Shown here piece after piece: positions 27,704 through 38,215 of a stretch of 64,000 nucleotides of DNA. The stretch's first letter is position 1; every line of letters begins with the position of its first letter. Origin of the DNA: JAXJQF01 sp036311285 (GTDB taxonomy: Bacteria > Pseudomonadota > Gammaproteobacteria > Enterobacterales > Succinivibrionaceae); NCBI GenBank assembly GCA_036311285.1, contig JAXJQF010000006.1, positions 9,726 through 73,725 on the forward strand, written 5' to 3'. The notes beneath the pieces were generated by a model. The model was not told the origin of the DNA, searched no databases, and was given only the letters and a program-made list of their open reading frames with translations. Made by a program: the position numbers and the translations under genes.

Positions 27704-28642
27704 TTATTTTGACTCTGTTTTTGATAACTTGTTGTATAAATCTAGGGTAAAGTTTAAGGATATGTTATTTTCTTTAGCCTTTTGTAGAATAGGAAGTAAG
27801 ATATATTGAAGTTCAGATTTTCTATTATTAGAAAAATCTTGTTGCATAGATGAGTAGTTGTTGTGGGTGTTGTGTATAACTTTTAAAATAGCATCAGTCA
27901 TCTCATTTTTGGTTAAATTTAGCCCCATAAGAGTTAGAGGAGTGTAAATTTCGTTAATTACATTCTCTATATCTTTCATATGTTGTAATAATTCTCCATT
28001 TTTACATGAGTGTAGAGCACTTAGAGGATTGATCACAGCATTAATGCTTAGCTTTAATAGCATTTTTATTGTTATATTATTTGTAAACTTAGTATCTTTT
28101 AAAGTTTTAAAAATGTTTTTAACTAATGATATTGATGCTTTGCTCGTATACGGGGTAGCACATCCTATAAATGTTATTCCGTGTCCTGCATGAGTAACAG
28201 TATTTGTAGTTTTATAAGCTCCATGAGTAGTAGAACCAAAGAATAGTTTTTTTAATATGTTTTTATCTTTAATTTTATTATGAAAACCATAACCATTGCA
28301 TACTGTTAAAAGTAAGCAATTATTTGATAGATAAGGTGTAATGGAGTTAATAGTTTGTGAAATATCAAAGCTTTTCGTTGTAATTAATACAAGGTCCGCG
28401 TCTTTAATACTGTTGATACTTTTAACAACGCTATTAAATGATTTTTTTAGACTGTTAGTTTGGGGAGAACTATAGTAGCTAAACTTAAAATTTTTCTCAC
28501 CATTGGGAAGGCGTTTTCTTGTTTCTACGAAATAAAGGCTAAGCAATTTATTTTTACAAAGTAGCGAGTAAAAAAGCATCCCCATTGAACCTGCTCCGAT
28601 TATAGCTATCTTAGTTTTTCTTGCTTGTTTTCGATTAGTCAT
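27704..28642 (-). CDS. panE: 2-dehydropantoate 2-reductase
   Basis: NADPH-dependent ketopantoate reductase of the pantothenate/CoA pathway. Its 312 residues begin with a Rossmann motif IAIIGAGSMGMLF; SINAVINPLSAL carries the catalytic-lysine region, although the usual Lys is not obvious (KLSINAVINP does have Lys). It is divergent from xseB and lies 100 bp upstream of yajL on the same strand. Sequence identity to the family seems modest, so the enzyme name rests partly on synteny. Confidence 0.82.
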   Translation of the reverse strand: MTNRKQARKTKIAIIGAGSMGMLFYSLLCKNKLLSLYFVETRKRLPNGEKNFKFSYYSSPQTNSLKKSFNSVVKSINSIKDADLVLITTKSFDISQTINSITPYLSNNCLLLTVCNGYGFHNKIKDKNILKKLFFGSTTHGAYKTTNTVTHAGHGITFIGCATPYTSKASISLVKNIFKTLKDTKFTNNITIKMLLKLSINAVINPLSALHSCKNGELLQHMKDIENVINEIYTPLTLMGLNLTKNEMTDAILKVIHNTHNNYSSMQQDFSNNRKSELQYILLPILQKAKENNISLNFTLDLYNKLSKTESK

Positions 28643-28738
28643 ATTTATTTTATGTACGTATAATAAAACTGTATTTTACTCTTCTTTGAAGAGGTAATCA
28701 AAATTTATATATACATATTCATATTGTAAAGTTTTACA

Positions 28739-28747
28739 TGCTATAAT
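28739..28747 (+). promoter_or_regulatory. Extended -10 promoter of xseB-ispA-dxs
   Basis: TGCTATAAT is a perfect extended -10 element, 35 bp upstream of the xseB ATG. There is no good -35, which fits extended -10 promoters. Confidence 0.65.
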
Positions 28748-28782
28748 TTTGAAATTAGAGTTTATTTGGGTGTATTTTATAT

Positions 28783-28998
28783 ATGGAAAATCAAAGCATT
28801 ACTGATAAAAACGTAAGTTTTGAGGATAAGTTACTAAAGTTAGAAGAAATCGTTGCTAAAATGGAAACTGGTAATCTTTCCTTAGAAGATCAAATTAAGT
28901 TCTATAAGGAAGGGGTGGAACTAGCTGCTGAATGTAAGGTTTCTATAGAAAACGCCTATGAACAGGTTAAACAAATAAATGAGGTTTCTCAAAAATAG
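28783..28998 (+). CDS. xseB: Exodeoxyribonuclease VII small subunit
   Basis: Small helical subunit of exonuclease VII, which degrades single-stranded DNA with XseA. Its 71 residues contain the family signature FEDKLLKLEEIVAKMETGNLSLEDQIKFYKEG (shown in part: LEEIVAKMETGNLSLED). It heads the xseB-ispA-dxs operon exactly as in E. coli. The large subunit gene is not in the window. Confidence 0.95.
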   Translation: MENQSITDKNVSFEDKLLKLEEIVAKMETGNLSLEDQIKFYKEGVELAAECKVSIENAYEQVKQINEVSQK

Positions 28999-29069
28999 TT
29001 TCAGTAAATAAGTTAAGAAGTTTTATACAATAATTTAAAATTTATATTACACAAAATATAGGAAAAAAA

Positions 29070-29951
29070 ATGGAATTAAAGCCAGCAATTGTCGCTTGTC
29101 AAAATGTTGTTAACGCAAAATTAAAGGAATATATATCTACAATTCCAAGCCCAGCAAATAAGTTAAACGAAGCAATGGAATATGCTTTACTCTTAGGAGG
29201 AAAAAGGGTAAGACCATTTTTAGTAATGACAGTAGCTAATATATTTGGTGTAAGTAACGAAAAGGCTGTAATTCCTGCATGTGCGATTGAATGTATTCAT
29301 GCTTACTCATTGGTGCATGATGACTTGCCTGCAATGGATGACGATGAGTTGAGAAGAGGTCATAAGACTGTTCATATTGCATTTGATGAAGCTACAGCTA
29401 TTTTAGCTGGAGATGCGTTACAAACATTAGCATTTGATATTTTATCCAATGCAGATGATAAATTAGCTAATCAATTAAAGATGGTGTCAGTTCTTGCTAA
29501 AGCTAGTGGAGCTTATGGTATGTGTGGCGGACAAGAGCTAGATTTATTATCTGAGAATAAAAAGATTACACAAAGTGAACTTGAAAATGTTCACAAGCAT
29601 AAAACTGGTGCTTTGTTAGAGGCAGCTGTTGAATTAGGTTTATTATCAGCAGAGAATGTTGATAAAACAACTTATGATGCGTTCATATCATATTCAAGAA
29701 AAATAGGTTTAGCTTTCCAAGTATGGGATGATGTGTTAGATATTATTTCTGATACAGAAACTCTTGGTAAGCAACAAGGTGCAGATTTAGAATTAAATAA
29801 GAGTACATATCCTAATATTATGGGCCTTGAAAAAGCTAAGGAATATGCAAAAGAATTAGTAAAAAGTGCAATTGAAGATCTATCTAAGCTTTCATTAGAT
29901 ACAAAGATTTTGCAAGACTTTGCAAAATATTTAGTTGAAAGGAATTTTTAA
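29070..29951 (+). CDS. ispA: Farnesyl diphosphate synthase IspA
   Basis: Prenyltransferase that makes farnesyl diphosphate from IPP and DMAPP, precursor of undecaprenyl and quinone side chains. Its 293 residues include the first Asp-rich motif DDLPAMDDDELRRG (from about residue 84) with the 5-residue spacing typical of bacterial type II FPP synthases, GGKRVRP, and the second motif DDVLD (about 220). It starts 71 bp after xseB and ends 1 bp before dxs. Confidence 0.96.
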   Translation: MELKPAIVACQNVVNAKLKEYISTIPSPANKLNEAMEYALLLGGKRVRPFLVMTVANIFGVSNEKAVIPACAIECIHAYSLVHDDLPAMDDDELRRGHKTVHIAFDEATAILAGDALQTLAFDILSNADDKLANQLKMVSVLAKASGAYGMCGGQELDLLSENKKITQSELENVHKHKTGALLEAAVELGLLSAENVDKTTYDAFISYSRKIGLAFQVWDDVLDIISDTETLGKQQGADLELNKSTYPNIMGLEKAKEYAKELVKSAIEDLSKLSLDTKILQDFAKYLVERNF

Positions 29952-29952
29952 C

Positions 29953-31815
29953 ATGGGGTCTAAATATACTTTATTAGATACAATTTCATCTCCAGTAGAC
30001 TTAAGACGTTTGAAGGTAGAGGAGTTGGACCAATTAGCAAAGGAATTAAGAGAATTCTTACTCGATACAGTAAGTAAGACCTCTGGTCATTTGTCTTCTG
30101 GATTGGGGGTGGTTGAGTTAACTATTGCATTACATTACGTTTATGAAACCCCTTTTGACCAATTAGTATGGGATGTAGGTCATCAAGCATATCCACATAA
30201 AATACTAACTGGTAGAAAAGATCAAATGTCGTCTATTCGTAAGAAGGATGGTTTACATCCGTTCCTATGGAGAGTAGAAAGTGAATATGACGTATTCTCT
30301 ACAGGACATGCTAGCACATCTATTGGGCAAGCTCTAGGTCTAGCGATTGCTAATAGAACTTTAAATAACCGTAAGAAGGTTGTTGCTGTTATTGGTGATG
30401 GAGCGTTAAGTGGTGGAGTTGCATTTGAAGCCTTAAATCATGCTGGTGGATTGAAGGAAAATATGTTAATTATCTTAAATGATAATGAAATGAGTATCTC
30501 AGAAAGTGTTGGAAGTTTAACTAAACATTTAGCCATGCTTTTAAGTAGTCCATCATATGAAAAAATTATCTCTCAAGGCGAAAAGGCTTTGGATTTTGTT
30601 CCTAAGATAAAGGATTTTGCTGTAAAGGCTCATGAACATTTAAAGGGGATGGTAACACCTGGTACTTTATTTGAAGAATTAGGGTTTAACTATGTAGGTC
30701 CAATTGATGGACATGATCTTCCTACTTTGATTTCTGTTTTAAAAAACATGAAGGAGTTGTCAGGACCTCAGCTTTTACATGTAGCAACAAAGAAAGGCAA
30801 GGGTTATGAACCTGCAGAAAAGAATCCAACGATGTATCATGGTGTGGATTGTTTTGATTTAGAAGAAGGGGTTGTTGAAAAGCAAGATTGCCAAACTTTC
30901 TCAAGGACATTTGGAGAATGGTTATTAGAAACAGCTAAAAAGAACGATAAAGTTGTAGCTATTACCCCTGCAATGTGTCATGGCTCAGGAATGACAGATT
31001 TTGCGAAGCTTTATCCTAGCAGATATTTTGATGTTGCAATTGCAGAACAGCATGCTTTATTACTTGCTAGTGGTTTGGCTAGAGGTGGTTTAAAACCTGT
31101 TGTCTCTGTGTATTCAAGCTTCTTACAAAGAGCTTATGACCAAATAATACATGATGTTGCAATTCAAGATCTTCCGGTTGTGATTGCTGTAGATAGAGCA
31201 GGTGTAGTAGGTCAAGACGGTCCAACACATCAAGGGGTTTTTGATATATCTTTCTTAAAATCAATACCAAACATGATTGTTGCAGCTCCAAGCAGTATTC
31301 AAGATTTTTGGGGAATGATGAACGCAGCAATCAAATCAGAAAAACCAGTTGCTGTTCGTTATCCACGTGGTACTTCAATTGAGAATAAGCTCGAAAAGAC
31401 AGAGGATGAAAGTAACTTAACTAAGTCTAAAACTTTAAAGGTTGGTCAGCATGTGGCGATCTTAGTTTGGGGACCTCTTGTTCATGAAGTTCTGCAAGCT
31501 GCTAAGGATTCAGAATATGCCGTTATTGATATGAGAATGGTTAAACCAATCGATTATCAAAAACTTGATAAGATTGGAACAGAATGTGAATTTATTGTAA
31601 CTGTGGAAGATGGGGTAATTAATGGCGGTGTCGGTCAGGAAGTTGCTTCATACATCCAAGAAAAGTATCCAGCATGTATTGTTAAGAATATCGGTATACC
31701 TGACGAGTTTGTAGAACAGGATACCCCTACAGAAATCTATAAGAATTATAAGATGGATGGAAAGTCTGTTGTTAAACTATGCGATTTCTTGATGCATCAA
31801 AATAAAGAACATTAA
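29953..31815 (+). CDS. dxs: 1-deoxy-D-xylulose-5-phosphate synthase
   Basis: Thiamine-diphosphate enzyme that condenses pyruvate and glyceraldehyde 3-phosphate, the first step of the MEP isoprenoid pathway. Start ATG 29953 gives 620 residues, the E. coli length; an earlier in-frame start at 29935 lies inside ispA and is rejected. Motifs are GHASTSIGQALG, the ThDP-binding GDGALSGG, LNDNEMSIS, and the transketolase-type AGVVGQDGPTHQG. Its partner Dxr is encoded at 49.1 kb in this same window. Confidence 0.97.
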   Translation: MGSKYTLLDTISSPVDLRRLKVEELDQLAKELREFLLDTVSKTSGHLSSGLGVVELTIALHYVYETPFDQLVWDVGHQAYPHKILTGRKDQMSSIRKKDGLHPFLWRVESEYDVFSTGHASTSIGQALGLAIANRTLNNRKKVVAVIGDGALSGGVAFEALNHAGGLKENMLIILNDNEMSISESVGSLTKHLAMLLSSPSYEKIISQGEKALDFVPKIKDFAVKAHEHLKGMVTPGTLFEELGFNYVGPIDGHDLPTLISVLKNMKELSGPQLLHVATKKGKGYEPAEKNPTMYHGVDCFDLEEGVVEKQDCQTFSRTFGEWLLETAKKNDKVVAITPAMCHGSGMTDFAKLYPSRYFDVAIAEQHALLLASGLARGGLKPVVSVYSSFLQRAYDQIIHDVAIQDLPVVIAVDRAGVVGQDGPTHQGVFDISFLKSIPNMIVAAPSSIQDFWGMMNAAIKSEKPVAVRYPRGTSIENKLEKTEDESNLTKSKTLKVGQHVAILVWGPLVHEVLQAAKDSEYAVIDMRMVKPIDYQKLDKIGTECEFIVTVEDGVINGGVGQEVASYIQEKYPACIVKNIGIPDEFVEQDTPTEIYKNYKMDGKSVVKLCDFLMHQNKEH

Positions 31816-31835
31816 TATTTTTAGGAGGATTTTAA

Positions 31836-32324
31836 ATGCCATCGTTTGATATTGTTTCAGAAATTCAAATGAATGAAGTTCGTAATGCCGTTGATAATGC
31901 TAATCGTGAAATCTCTTGTAGATTTGACTTTAAGGGAGTAGATGCATCTTTTGAATTAGTTGAAAAGGATAAGTTAATTAAATTAGGTGCTGATGCTGAT
32001 TTCCAAATTAGACAAATGAATGATATTTTGAGAGACAAAATGTCAAAGAGAAATATTGATCCTGCTTCATTGGATTTCCAAGATGTAGAACAAAGCGGTA
32101 AAAGATTTAACGAGGTTGTTAAATTAAAGAGTGGGATCGATGCAGCAATGGCTAAGAAGGTGGTTAAGTGCATTAAGGATTCAAAGATTAAGGTTCAAAC
32201 TCAAATTCAAGGTGAAACAGTAAGAGTTACCGGCAAGAAGAGAGATGACCTTCAAGAAACAATTGCACTAATTAGAAAGAGTGAGTTAGGACAACCATTC
32301 CAATTTAATAACTTTAGAGATTAA
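31836..32324 (+). CDS. yajQ: YajQ family nucleotide-binding protein
   Basis: Small cytosolic protein of 162 residues with the family N-terminus [21 protein letters not shown] and a C-terminal [13 protein letters not shown]. In other bacteria members bind nucleotides, including cyclic-di-GMP, and affect transcription; the role here is unknown. An AGGAGG site precedes the ATG. It lies 20 bp after dxs and is followed by a terminator. Confidence 0.95.
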   Translation: MPSFDIVSEIQMNEVRNAVDNANREISCRFDFKGVDASFELVEKDKLIKLGADADFQIRQMNDILRDKMSKRNIDPASLDFQDVEQSGKRFNEVVKLKSGIDAAMAKKVVKCIKDSKIKVQTQIQGETVRVTGKKRDDLQETIALIRKSELGQPFQFNNFRD

Positions 32325-32357
32325 TATCTAATAAATGCACAACTAAGTGATAAAATT

Positions 32358-32392
32358 GAAGGAAAATCGTTATAATTGATTTTCCTTCTTTT
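32358..32392 (+). terminator. Terminator after yajQ
   Basis: GAAGGAAAATC (32358-32368) pairs perfectly with GATTTTCCTTC (32378-32388), followed by TTTT. It marks the end of xseB-ispA-dxs-yajQ. Confidence 0.9.
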
Positions 32393-32480
32393 GTATCTAT
32401 GGTCTTTGTCTGTATATTAAGTGATAGGAATGATAAATAGTAGAAGCTAATCAATTAAAATAGATAACAGCTATAGATGA

Positions 32481-32508
32481 TTGTAAAATCTTTGTACAAG
32501 ATTATAAT
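32481..32508 (+). promoter_or_regulatory. Putative sigma70 promoter for ampG
   Basis: TTGTAA (32481-32486) and a perfect TATAAT (32503-32508) are 16 bp apart, 51 bp upstream of the ampG start. Confidence 0.65.
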
Positions 32509-32559
32509 GCTAATTTTATAGATATATCCAAATAAACAAAAATAATTAAAGCATAGATA

Positions 32560-33909
32560 ATGGTAGAACTGATGACAAACCAAAAAATATTAAGAAGAAT
32601 TTTCTCAAAGAAAATGTTGATATGTATATTCTTGGGTTTTACTTCAGGTTTGCCTTTATATCTTATTTATAATCTAATTACTGCATGGTTAAAGGATAGT
32701 GGTATAGATTTAACTACTATCGGGTTGTTTTCATTAGTTAGTGTGCCTTATGTTTGGAAATTTATTTGGGCTCCGATTGTTGATCGTTATGATATCTTAA
32801 AGCAGGGCAGAAGGCGTAGTTGGATGTTTTTATGCCAATTTATGCTTTTGGGGTTAATTGCTATTTTAGGTTTCTTTACTCCGTCAGAAAAAAGTTTTGT
32901 TGATTTCGGATTAGAGGTTAACAATATTTCTGTAATTGTTGTTTTATGTTTTTTAATATCTTTTTTCTCAGCAACTCAAGATGTTACCTTAGATGCATAT
33001 AGACGTGAAATTTTAGAGGATGAAGAATTAGGGTTAGGTTCATCTTTATTCATAAATTCTTATAGAATTGCTGGCATGGTTCCAGGAGGGCTGGCTTTAT
33101 ATTTAAGTGATATTACAACATGGAAAATTGTATTTATTGTTACAGCTTTATTCATGGTTCCAGGTATTGTTACAACTTTTTTAATTAGAGAACCGAAAAC
33201 TCAAACTACGTCTAAAAGTTTTATTGAGTTTGTTGTTGCTCCTTTTATTGAATTTATCCAAAGAAAGAAGGTGTTAGGAGCTTTAGGAGTTATTTTATTT
33301 ATATTCTTATATAAGCTAGGGGATAGTATGGCAACAGCTCTAGCTACTCCGTTTTATATGGAAATGGGATTTAGTAATACTTCTATTGGTATTGTTAATA
33401 AAAGCGTTGGTCTGTGGTCGCTTGTGATTGGAGGGATTGTAGGTGGCGTAATAATGCTAAAGATTGGTATTAACAAAGCTTTATGGTGGTTTGGTGTTGG
33501 CCAAATAGTTACAATCTTAGGCTTTGTGTTTATAGCGCATGTATGGAAACATCCAACTTTTTGCACAGATATAGTTTCAAGTATTACAGACAACGAAGTG
33601 ATTATTAATTTATTTAAATTTCCTAGTCATTTTTTACTATCTTTTGTAGTAGGTGGTGAGTCTTTAGCAGCAGGTTTAGGTACCTCATGCTTTGTTGCCT
33701 ATATGTGTAGAGAAACCAAAGGTGAGTTTGTTGCAACTCAATTGGCTTTATTTACAGCACTATCTGCAATTCCTAGAACTTTTTGTACAGCAATAACGGG
33801 GTACATTGTTACCTATTTAGGCTGGGAAAACTTTTTTATCCTTTGTTATGCCTTAGCTATACCAGGTATGCTTTGTTTGATATGGATTGCTCCTTATAAC
33901 AAAAGGTAA
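32560..33909 (+). CDS. ampG: AmpG-type muropeptide permease (MFS)
   Basis: Inner-membrane major-facilitator protein that imports anhydro-muropeptides for peptidoglycan recycling. It is 449 residues with about 12 hydrophobic segments. The N-terminal half matches AmpG closely: LGFTSGLPLYLI, IDLTTIGLFSLVSVPYVWKFIWAPIVDRY, and SATQDVTLDAYRREIL. The start at 32560 or an ATG 12 bp downstream is undecided; neither has a strong ribosome site. It has its own promoter and stands alone. Confidence 0.9.
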   Translation: MVELMTNQKILRRIFSKKMLICIFLGFTSGLPLYLIYNLITAWLKDSGIDLTTIGLFSLVSVPYVWKFIWAPIVDRYDILKQGRRRSWMFLCQFMLLGLIAILGFFTPSEKSFVDFGLEVNNISVIVVLCFLISFFSATQDVTLDAYRREILEDEELGLGSSLFINSYRIAGMVPGGLALYLSDITTWKIVFIVTALFMVPGIVTTFLIREPKTQTTSKSFIEFVVAPFIEFIQRKKVLGALGVILFIFLYKLGDSMATALATPFYMEMGFSNTSIGIVNKSVGLWSLVIGGIVGGVIMLKIGINKALWWFGVGQIVTILGFVFIAHVWKHPTFCTDIVSSITDNEVIINLFKFPSHFLLSFVVGGESLAAGLGTSCFVAYMCRETKGEFVATQLALFTALSAIPRTFCTAITGYIVTYLGWENFFILCYALAIPGMLCLIWIAPYNKR

Positions 33910-34065
33910 GTCATATCAATAAAAAGACTCTTAATAATCTTCAATCAAGATTTATCTATTTTAGTGTTTAATACTATTTGTGTCCTTAGGATGATTGATA
34001 TTGGATTTTTTGAAATTCTTTTAGTATCTATCTAACAAAAATTTTTACCTTTGTGATAAAATACG

Positions 34066-34106
34066 AAAACCGATTATTGCGTGTATTGTATACGTTTTTC
34101 GGTTTT
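34066..34106 (+). promoter_or_regulatory. Hairpin in the nqr leader region
   Basis: AAAACCGA (34066-34073) pairs with TCGGTTTT (34099-34106), and inside it CGTGTA (34080-34085) pairs with TATACG (34089-34094) with one G-T. The 3' arm is T-rich. It lies about 60 bp before nqrA, so it is either a terminator for ampG or an attenuator of nqr. A TAAAAT at 34057-34062 just upstream could be a -10, which would put the hairpin inside the nqr leader. Confidence 0.5.
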
Positions 34107-34163
34107 GGGTGTGTCGTATGACATAATTTTGCTTTCTTTCGTATTTTATTAATTGGAACAACC

Positions 34164-35510
34164 ATGATAAAAATTAAGAAAGGATTGGATCTCCCTATTA
34201 GCGGTAAACCAGAAAATACAGTTAACCATGGTAACAATGTTAAGCATGTTGCTATTTTAGGTTCTGATTTTCCAGGCTTAAGACCTTCAATGTTAGTTGA
34301 AGAAGGTGAAATTGTTAACAAAGGTCAAGTTCTTTTTACTGATAAAAAGAACCCAGGAGTTAACTATACTTCTCCAATTGCTGGTAAGGTTGTAGCGATT
34401 AACCGTGGTGCTAAGAGAGCATTCCAATCTTTAGTAATTGAAATTGATCCTACAGCTGTAGGAAGTGTAAAATTTAAGGCTTATCCTAATACTGATTTAA
34501 AAGGATTAGAACGTGCTGCTGTTCAAGAGCAATTGATTAACTCTGGTGCTTGGACTGCGTTTAGAACTCGTCCATTCAGTAAGACTCCAGCTGTTAATAC
34601 AGTGCCAGAACATATCTTTGTTACTGCTATTGATACTAATCCATTAGCGGGTGACCCACGAGTTGTTATTTCGACTCATGAAGATGATTTTAAAGCAGGT
34701 TTAGAAGTATTAACAACATTAACAGATGGTTATGTTTACGTGTGTAAAGGTGAAGCTTCTTTGCCAACAATTAAGTCATCAAAGGTAAAAGAAGAAATTT
34801 TCATAGGAAAACATCCTGCAGGTTTAGCGGGTACTCATATTCACTTTACTTGCCCAGCTTCAGAAAATCACGTAATGTGGTCAATAGGTTACCAAGATGT
34901 TATTGCTATTGGTTACTTATTTAGAACTGGTGACATTTATAATGAAAGAATTGTTGCGTTAGGTGGCCCTAGTGTTAAGACTCCTCGTTTATTAAGAACA
35001 TTAGCTGGTGCTTGTGTATCAGAGTTAATAGCTAATGAAACAGAAGGTGATAACAACAGAGCTATAGCAGGTTCAGTATTACATGGTAACCATGCAACAG
35101 GTGCTTTTGATTATTTAGGAAAATTCCATAACCAAATCAGCGTATTACCAGAAGGTGGTAAGCAAGAATTTATTGGTTGGATGATGCCTGGTGCAAAGAA
35201 ACACTCTGTAACTAAGGCTTATTTAAGTAGTTTTATTCGTCCTAAGGTATTTGATTTCAATACTAATTTAAATGGTGGCTCAAGAGCAATGGTTCCAATC
35301 GGAAACTTTGAAAGAGTATTCCCTCTAGATATGATGCCAACAATGTTATTAAGAGCAATTGAGATTGGTGATACTGATACAGCTAAATTATTAGGTTGTA
35401 TGGAATTAGACGAAGAAGATTTGGCATTATGTACTTACGCATGTCCAGGTAAGACTGAATATGGTCGTTTATTACGTAAGTGTTTAACAAAGATCGACTT
35501 GGAGGGTTAA
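34164..35510 (+). CDS. nqrA: Na+-translocating NADH:quinone reductase subunit A
   Basis: Peripheral cytoplasmic subunit of the Na+-NQR respiratory complex, which oxidises NADH, reduces ubiquinone and pumps Na+. Its 448 residues match the family (about 446). It opens [20 protein letters not shown] and contains the lipoyl/barrel-like segment [25 protein letters not shown]. First gene of the contiguous nqrABCDEF operon; nqrB follows after 4 bp. Confidence 0.98.
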   Translation: MIKIKKGLDLPISGKPENTVNHGNNVKHVAILGSDFPGLRPSMLVEEGEIVNKGQVLFTDKKNPGVNYTSPIAGKVVAINRGAKRAFQSLVIEIDPTAVGSVKFKAYPNTDLKGLERAAVQEQLINSGAWTAFRTRPFSKTPAVNTVPEHIFVTAIDTNPLAGDPRVVISTHEDDFKAGLEVLTTLTDGYVYVCKGEASLPTIKSSKVKEEIFIGKHPAGLAGTHIHFTCPASENHVMWSIGYQDVIAIGYLFRTGDIYNERIVALGGPSVKTPRLLRTLAGACVSELIANETEGDNNRAIAGSVLHGNHATGAFDYLGKFHNQISVLPEGGKQEFIGWMMPGAKKHSVTKAYLSSFIRPKVFDFNTNLNGGSRAMVPIGNFERVFPLDMMPTMLLRAIEIGDTDTAKLLGCMELDEEDLALCTYACPGKTEYGRLLRKCLTKIDLEG

Positions 35511-35514
35511 TAAG

Positions 35515-36759
35515 GTGTTACTTAAGTTATTTAAAAAGGTAGAACCTTTATTTGCTCCTGGTGGGAAATTAGAACGTTTATTCCCATTATATGAAGGTAC
35601 TGCTACAGTATTCTATACTCCAAGTACAGTTACTAAGAACACAACAACTCATGTACGCGATAATATCGATTTAAAGCGTATGATGATCATGGTCTTCTTT
35701 GCTGTGTTCCCATGTATGTTCTGGGGTTGGTTCAATGTTGGTGCTCAAACAATTGCGGCAATTGCTGACAATGCAGTGATTGTTAATAAGGCTTATTCTT
35801 TATTTAGCCCAGCAGAATACCACTATGCTTTAGTTAAGCTTCTTGGAGGGTCTTTAGCAAGTGATGCAAGTTTATATAGTAAGATGTTAATTGGTGCTGT
35901 TTATTTTATCCCAATTTATCTTGTTGTATTTGCTGTAGGTGCTTTCTGGGAAGTTTTATTCTGTATTATCCGTAAACATGAAGTTAACGAAGGTTTCTTC
36001 GTTACATCAATTTTATTTGCTTTAATCGTTCCACCAACAATTCCTTTATGGCAAGCTGCTTTAGGTATTTCTTTTGGTGTTGTAATAGGTAAGGAAGTAT
36101 TTGGTGGTACAGGTAGAAACTTTATGAACCCTGCATTAGTAGGTAGAGCATTCTTATTCTTTGCTTATCCTGCTCAGATTTCAGGTGATAAGGTTTGGGT
36201 TCCTGTAGACGGATATTCTGGTGCTACAGCTTTGGGTAAGTACGCTCAAACAGGATCAACAGGCGATTTAAATTGGTTAGATGCATTTTTAGGTAATTTA
36301 CCAGGATGTATCGGCGAAGGCTCAACATTAATGATAATGGTTGGTGGTTTAGCATTAATCGTTATGGGTATTGCGTCTTGGAGAGTTGTAATTGGTGGTA
36401 TCTTAGGTATGTTTATCATGTCTTTTGTATTCAATGCAATCGGCTCAGATACAAACCATATGTTCCAAATGACATTTGCATGGCACTTTGTTTTAGGTGG
36501 CTTCGCATTTGGTATCTTCTTTATGGCAACAGACCCTGTTTCATCATCATTCACTAATAAGGGTAAAATACTATACGGTTTACTAATTGGTATGATGGTT
36601 GTGTTAATTCGTGTCGTAAACCCTGCTTATCCAGAAGGTATGATGTTAGCAATTTTATTTGCTAATGCTTTTGCTCCATTATTCGACTACTTTACTGCTT
36701 TAGGTAATATTAAACGTCGATTAAAGAAGGCGAATGCTCCAAAGGAGGTAGCTAGATAA
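35515..36759 (+). CDS. nqrB: Na+-NQR subunit B
   Basis: Membrane subunit carrying covalent FMN and riboflavin, central to Na+ translocation. Its 414 residues have many membrane spans. The flavinylation motif is DGYSGATAL with the acceptor Thr at about residue 238, equivalent to Thr236 in Vibrio. Start is GTG 35515 after GGAGGG. Its last base overlaps the nqrC ATG. Confidence 0.98.
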   Translation: MLLKLFKKVEPLFAPGGKLERLFPLYEGTATVFYTPSTVTKNTTTHVRDNIDLKRMMIMVFFAVFPCMFWGWFNVGAQTIAAIADNAVIVNKAYSLFSPAEYHYALVKLLGGSLASDASLYSKMLIGAVYFIPIYLVVFAVGAFWEVLFCIIRKHEVNEGFFVTSILFALIVPPTIPLWQAALGISFGVVIGKEVFGGTGRNFMNPALVGRAFLFFAYPAQISGDKVWVPVDGYSGATALGKYAQTGSTGDLNWLDAFLGNLPGCIGEGSTLMIMVGGLALIVMGIASWRVVIGGILGMFIMSFVFNAIGSDTNHMFQMTFAWHFVLGGFAFGIFFMATDPVSSSFTNKGKILYGLLIGMMVVLIRVVNPAYPEGMMLAILFANAFAPLFDYFTALGNIKRRLKKANAPKEVAR

Positions 36760-37559
36760 TGGCTAAGAAAGAAACTACATTAAGTACTTTTTCTGTTATT
36801 GGCGGCTTATGTTTCGTTTGTTCTATTTTAGTTTGCGTTTCTGTTGTTCTTTTAAAACCATTACAAGAAATTGCAATCAACAACGATAGACAAATCAGTA
36901 TTCTTGAAGCTGCTAGCGTAAAAGTAGACGGTAAGGTGAGCGAAGTTTATGCTAACAATATCGAAGAAAGATTAGTTGATTTAAAGACTGGTGAGTATGT
37001 TACAGACAAGAATCAATTAGCAAGTATTTTAGGTTCAGCTGAGGCAGAAATTGGTTCATATGATTTTGTGGCTAATGCTAAGGTTGTTGGAAAGAACATC
37101 GATATTGACGCTTCTAAAGATAAAGATAATCCTGGCATTAAAACTACAGCTGCTTACATGCCTGTATATTTAGTTAAGAATGGTGCTACTTATAGTGCGA
37201 TCATCCTTCCATTCTATGGTCAAGGTTTATGGTCTACTATGTATGGCTATTTATCAGTTGACGTTGATGGCAACACTATTAAGGCTGTTAAATTCTACTC
37301 TCACGGTGAAACTCCAGGCTTAGGTGCTGAAATTGAAAACCCTAAGTGGACAGCTACATGGGTAGGAAAGAAGTTATTTGATAATAATGAATATATGTTC
37401 AACATCAAAAAGAATGCAGTTGCAAACGGTCATGAAGTTGATGCTTTATCAGGTGCTACTTTAACATCAGATGGTGTTTCACGTTCAGTTAAGTTTTGGG
37501 CTAATGAAAGCGGTTATGGTAAGTTATTAAACCGCATCAAGTCTGAAGGAGTTAAATAA
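36759..37559 (+). CDS. nqrC: Na+-NQR subunit C
   Basis: Subunit with one N-terminal membrane helix (about residues 12-32) and a periplasmic FMN-binding domain. The covalent FMN site is SGATLTS with Thr at about 234; [10 protein letters not shown] and [13 protein letters not shown] are also conserved. It has 266 residues. Flavinylation needs an ApbE enzyme, which is not encoded nearby. The stop overlaps the nqrD ATG. Confidence 0.98.
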   Translation: MAKKETTLSTFSVIGGLCFVCSILVCVSVVLLKPLQEIAINNDRQISILEAASVKVDGKVSEVYANNIEERLVDLKTGEYVTDKNQLASILGSAEAEIGSYDFVANAKVVGKNIDIDASKDKDNPGIKTTAAYMPVYLVKNGATYSAIILPFYGQGLWSTMYGYLSVDVDGNTIKAVKFYSHGETPGLGAEIENPKWTATWVGKKLFDNNEYMFNIKKNAVANGHEVDALSGATLTSDGVSRSVKFWANESGYGKLLNRIKSEGVK

Positions 37560-38215
37560 TGAGTGATGTACCTAGTGTAAGAGAGGCTCTTACTAAGCCT
37601 TTACTTGCTGATAACCCAATTATGATGCAAGTTTTAGGTATTTGTTCGGCTTTGGCTGTAACATCTAATCTAAAGACTGCTTTAGTAATGGGTATTGCGG
37701 TAACTGCAGTAACAGCGTGTTCTAATTTTATTATTTCTTCAATTAGAAAGATTATACCTAATAGTGTTCGTATTATTGCTCAAATGACAGTAATTGCATC
37801 ATTAGTAATAATTGTAGACCAATTATTAAAGGCGTTCTCTTATGATTTATCTAAGCAATTATCAGTTTTCGTAGGTTTAATTATCACAAACTGTATTGTT
37901 ATGGGTAGAGCGGAAGCGTTCGCAATGAAATATCCAGCTAAGGTTTCATTCTTTGATGGTTTAGGAAATGGTCTTGGTTATGCATTGATTTTATGCTTAT
38001 TAGGTGGTGTGCGTGAATTATTTGGTTCAGGCTCATTGTTAGGTTTCCAAATATTAGAAACTGTTAATAATGGTGGTTGGTATGTTCCAAACGGCATGAT
38101 GTTAATGCCTCCATGCGCATTCTTCTTAATTGGTTTGTTAATATGGTTAACAAATCAGGTTTATAAGACTTTCTCAAAGCCTGATTATGACACTAGCCGT
38201 AAGGATGCATCATAA
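37559..38215 (+). CDS. nqrD: Na+-NQR subunit D
   Basis: Integral membrane subunit of the Na+-NQR complex, homologous to NqrE and RnfE. Its 218 residues have about six membrane helices and conserved [17 protein letters not shown] and [12 protein letters not shown], whose cysteine helps hold the intramembrane Fe centre in solved structures. It overlaps both neighbours by one base. Confidence 0.97.
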   Translation: MSDVPSVREALTKPLLADNPIMMQVLGICSALAVTSNLKTALVMGIAVTAVTACSNFIISSIRKIIPNSVRIIAQMTVIASLVIIVDQLLKAFSYDLSKQLSVFVGLIITNCIVMGRAEAFAMKYPAKVSFFDGLGNGLGYALILCLLGGVRELFGSGSLLGFQILETVNNGGWYVPNGMMLMPPCAFFLIGLLIWLTNQVYKTFSKPDYDTSRKDAS

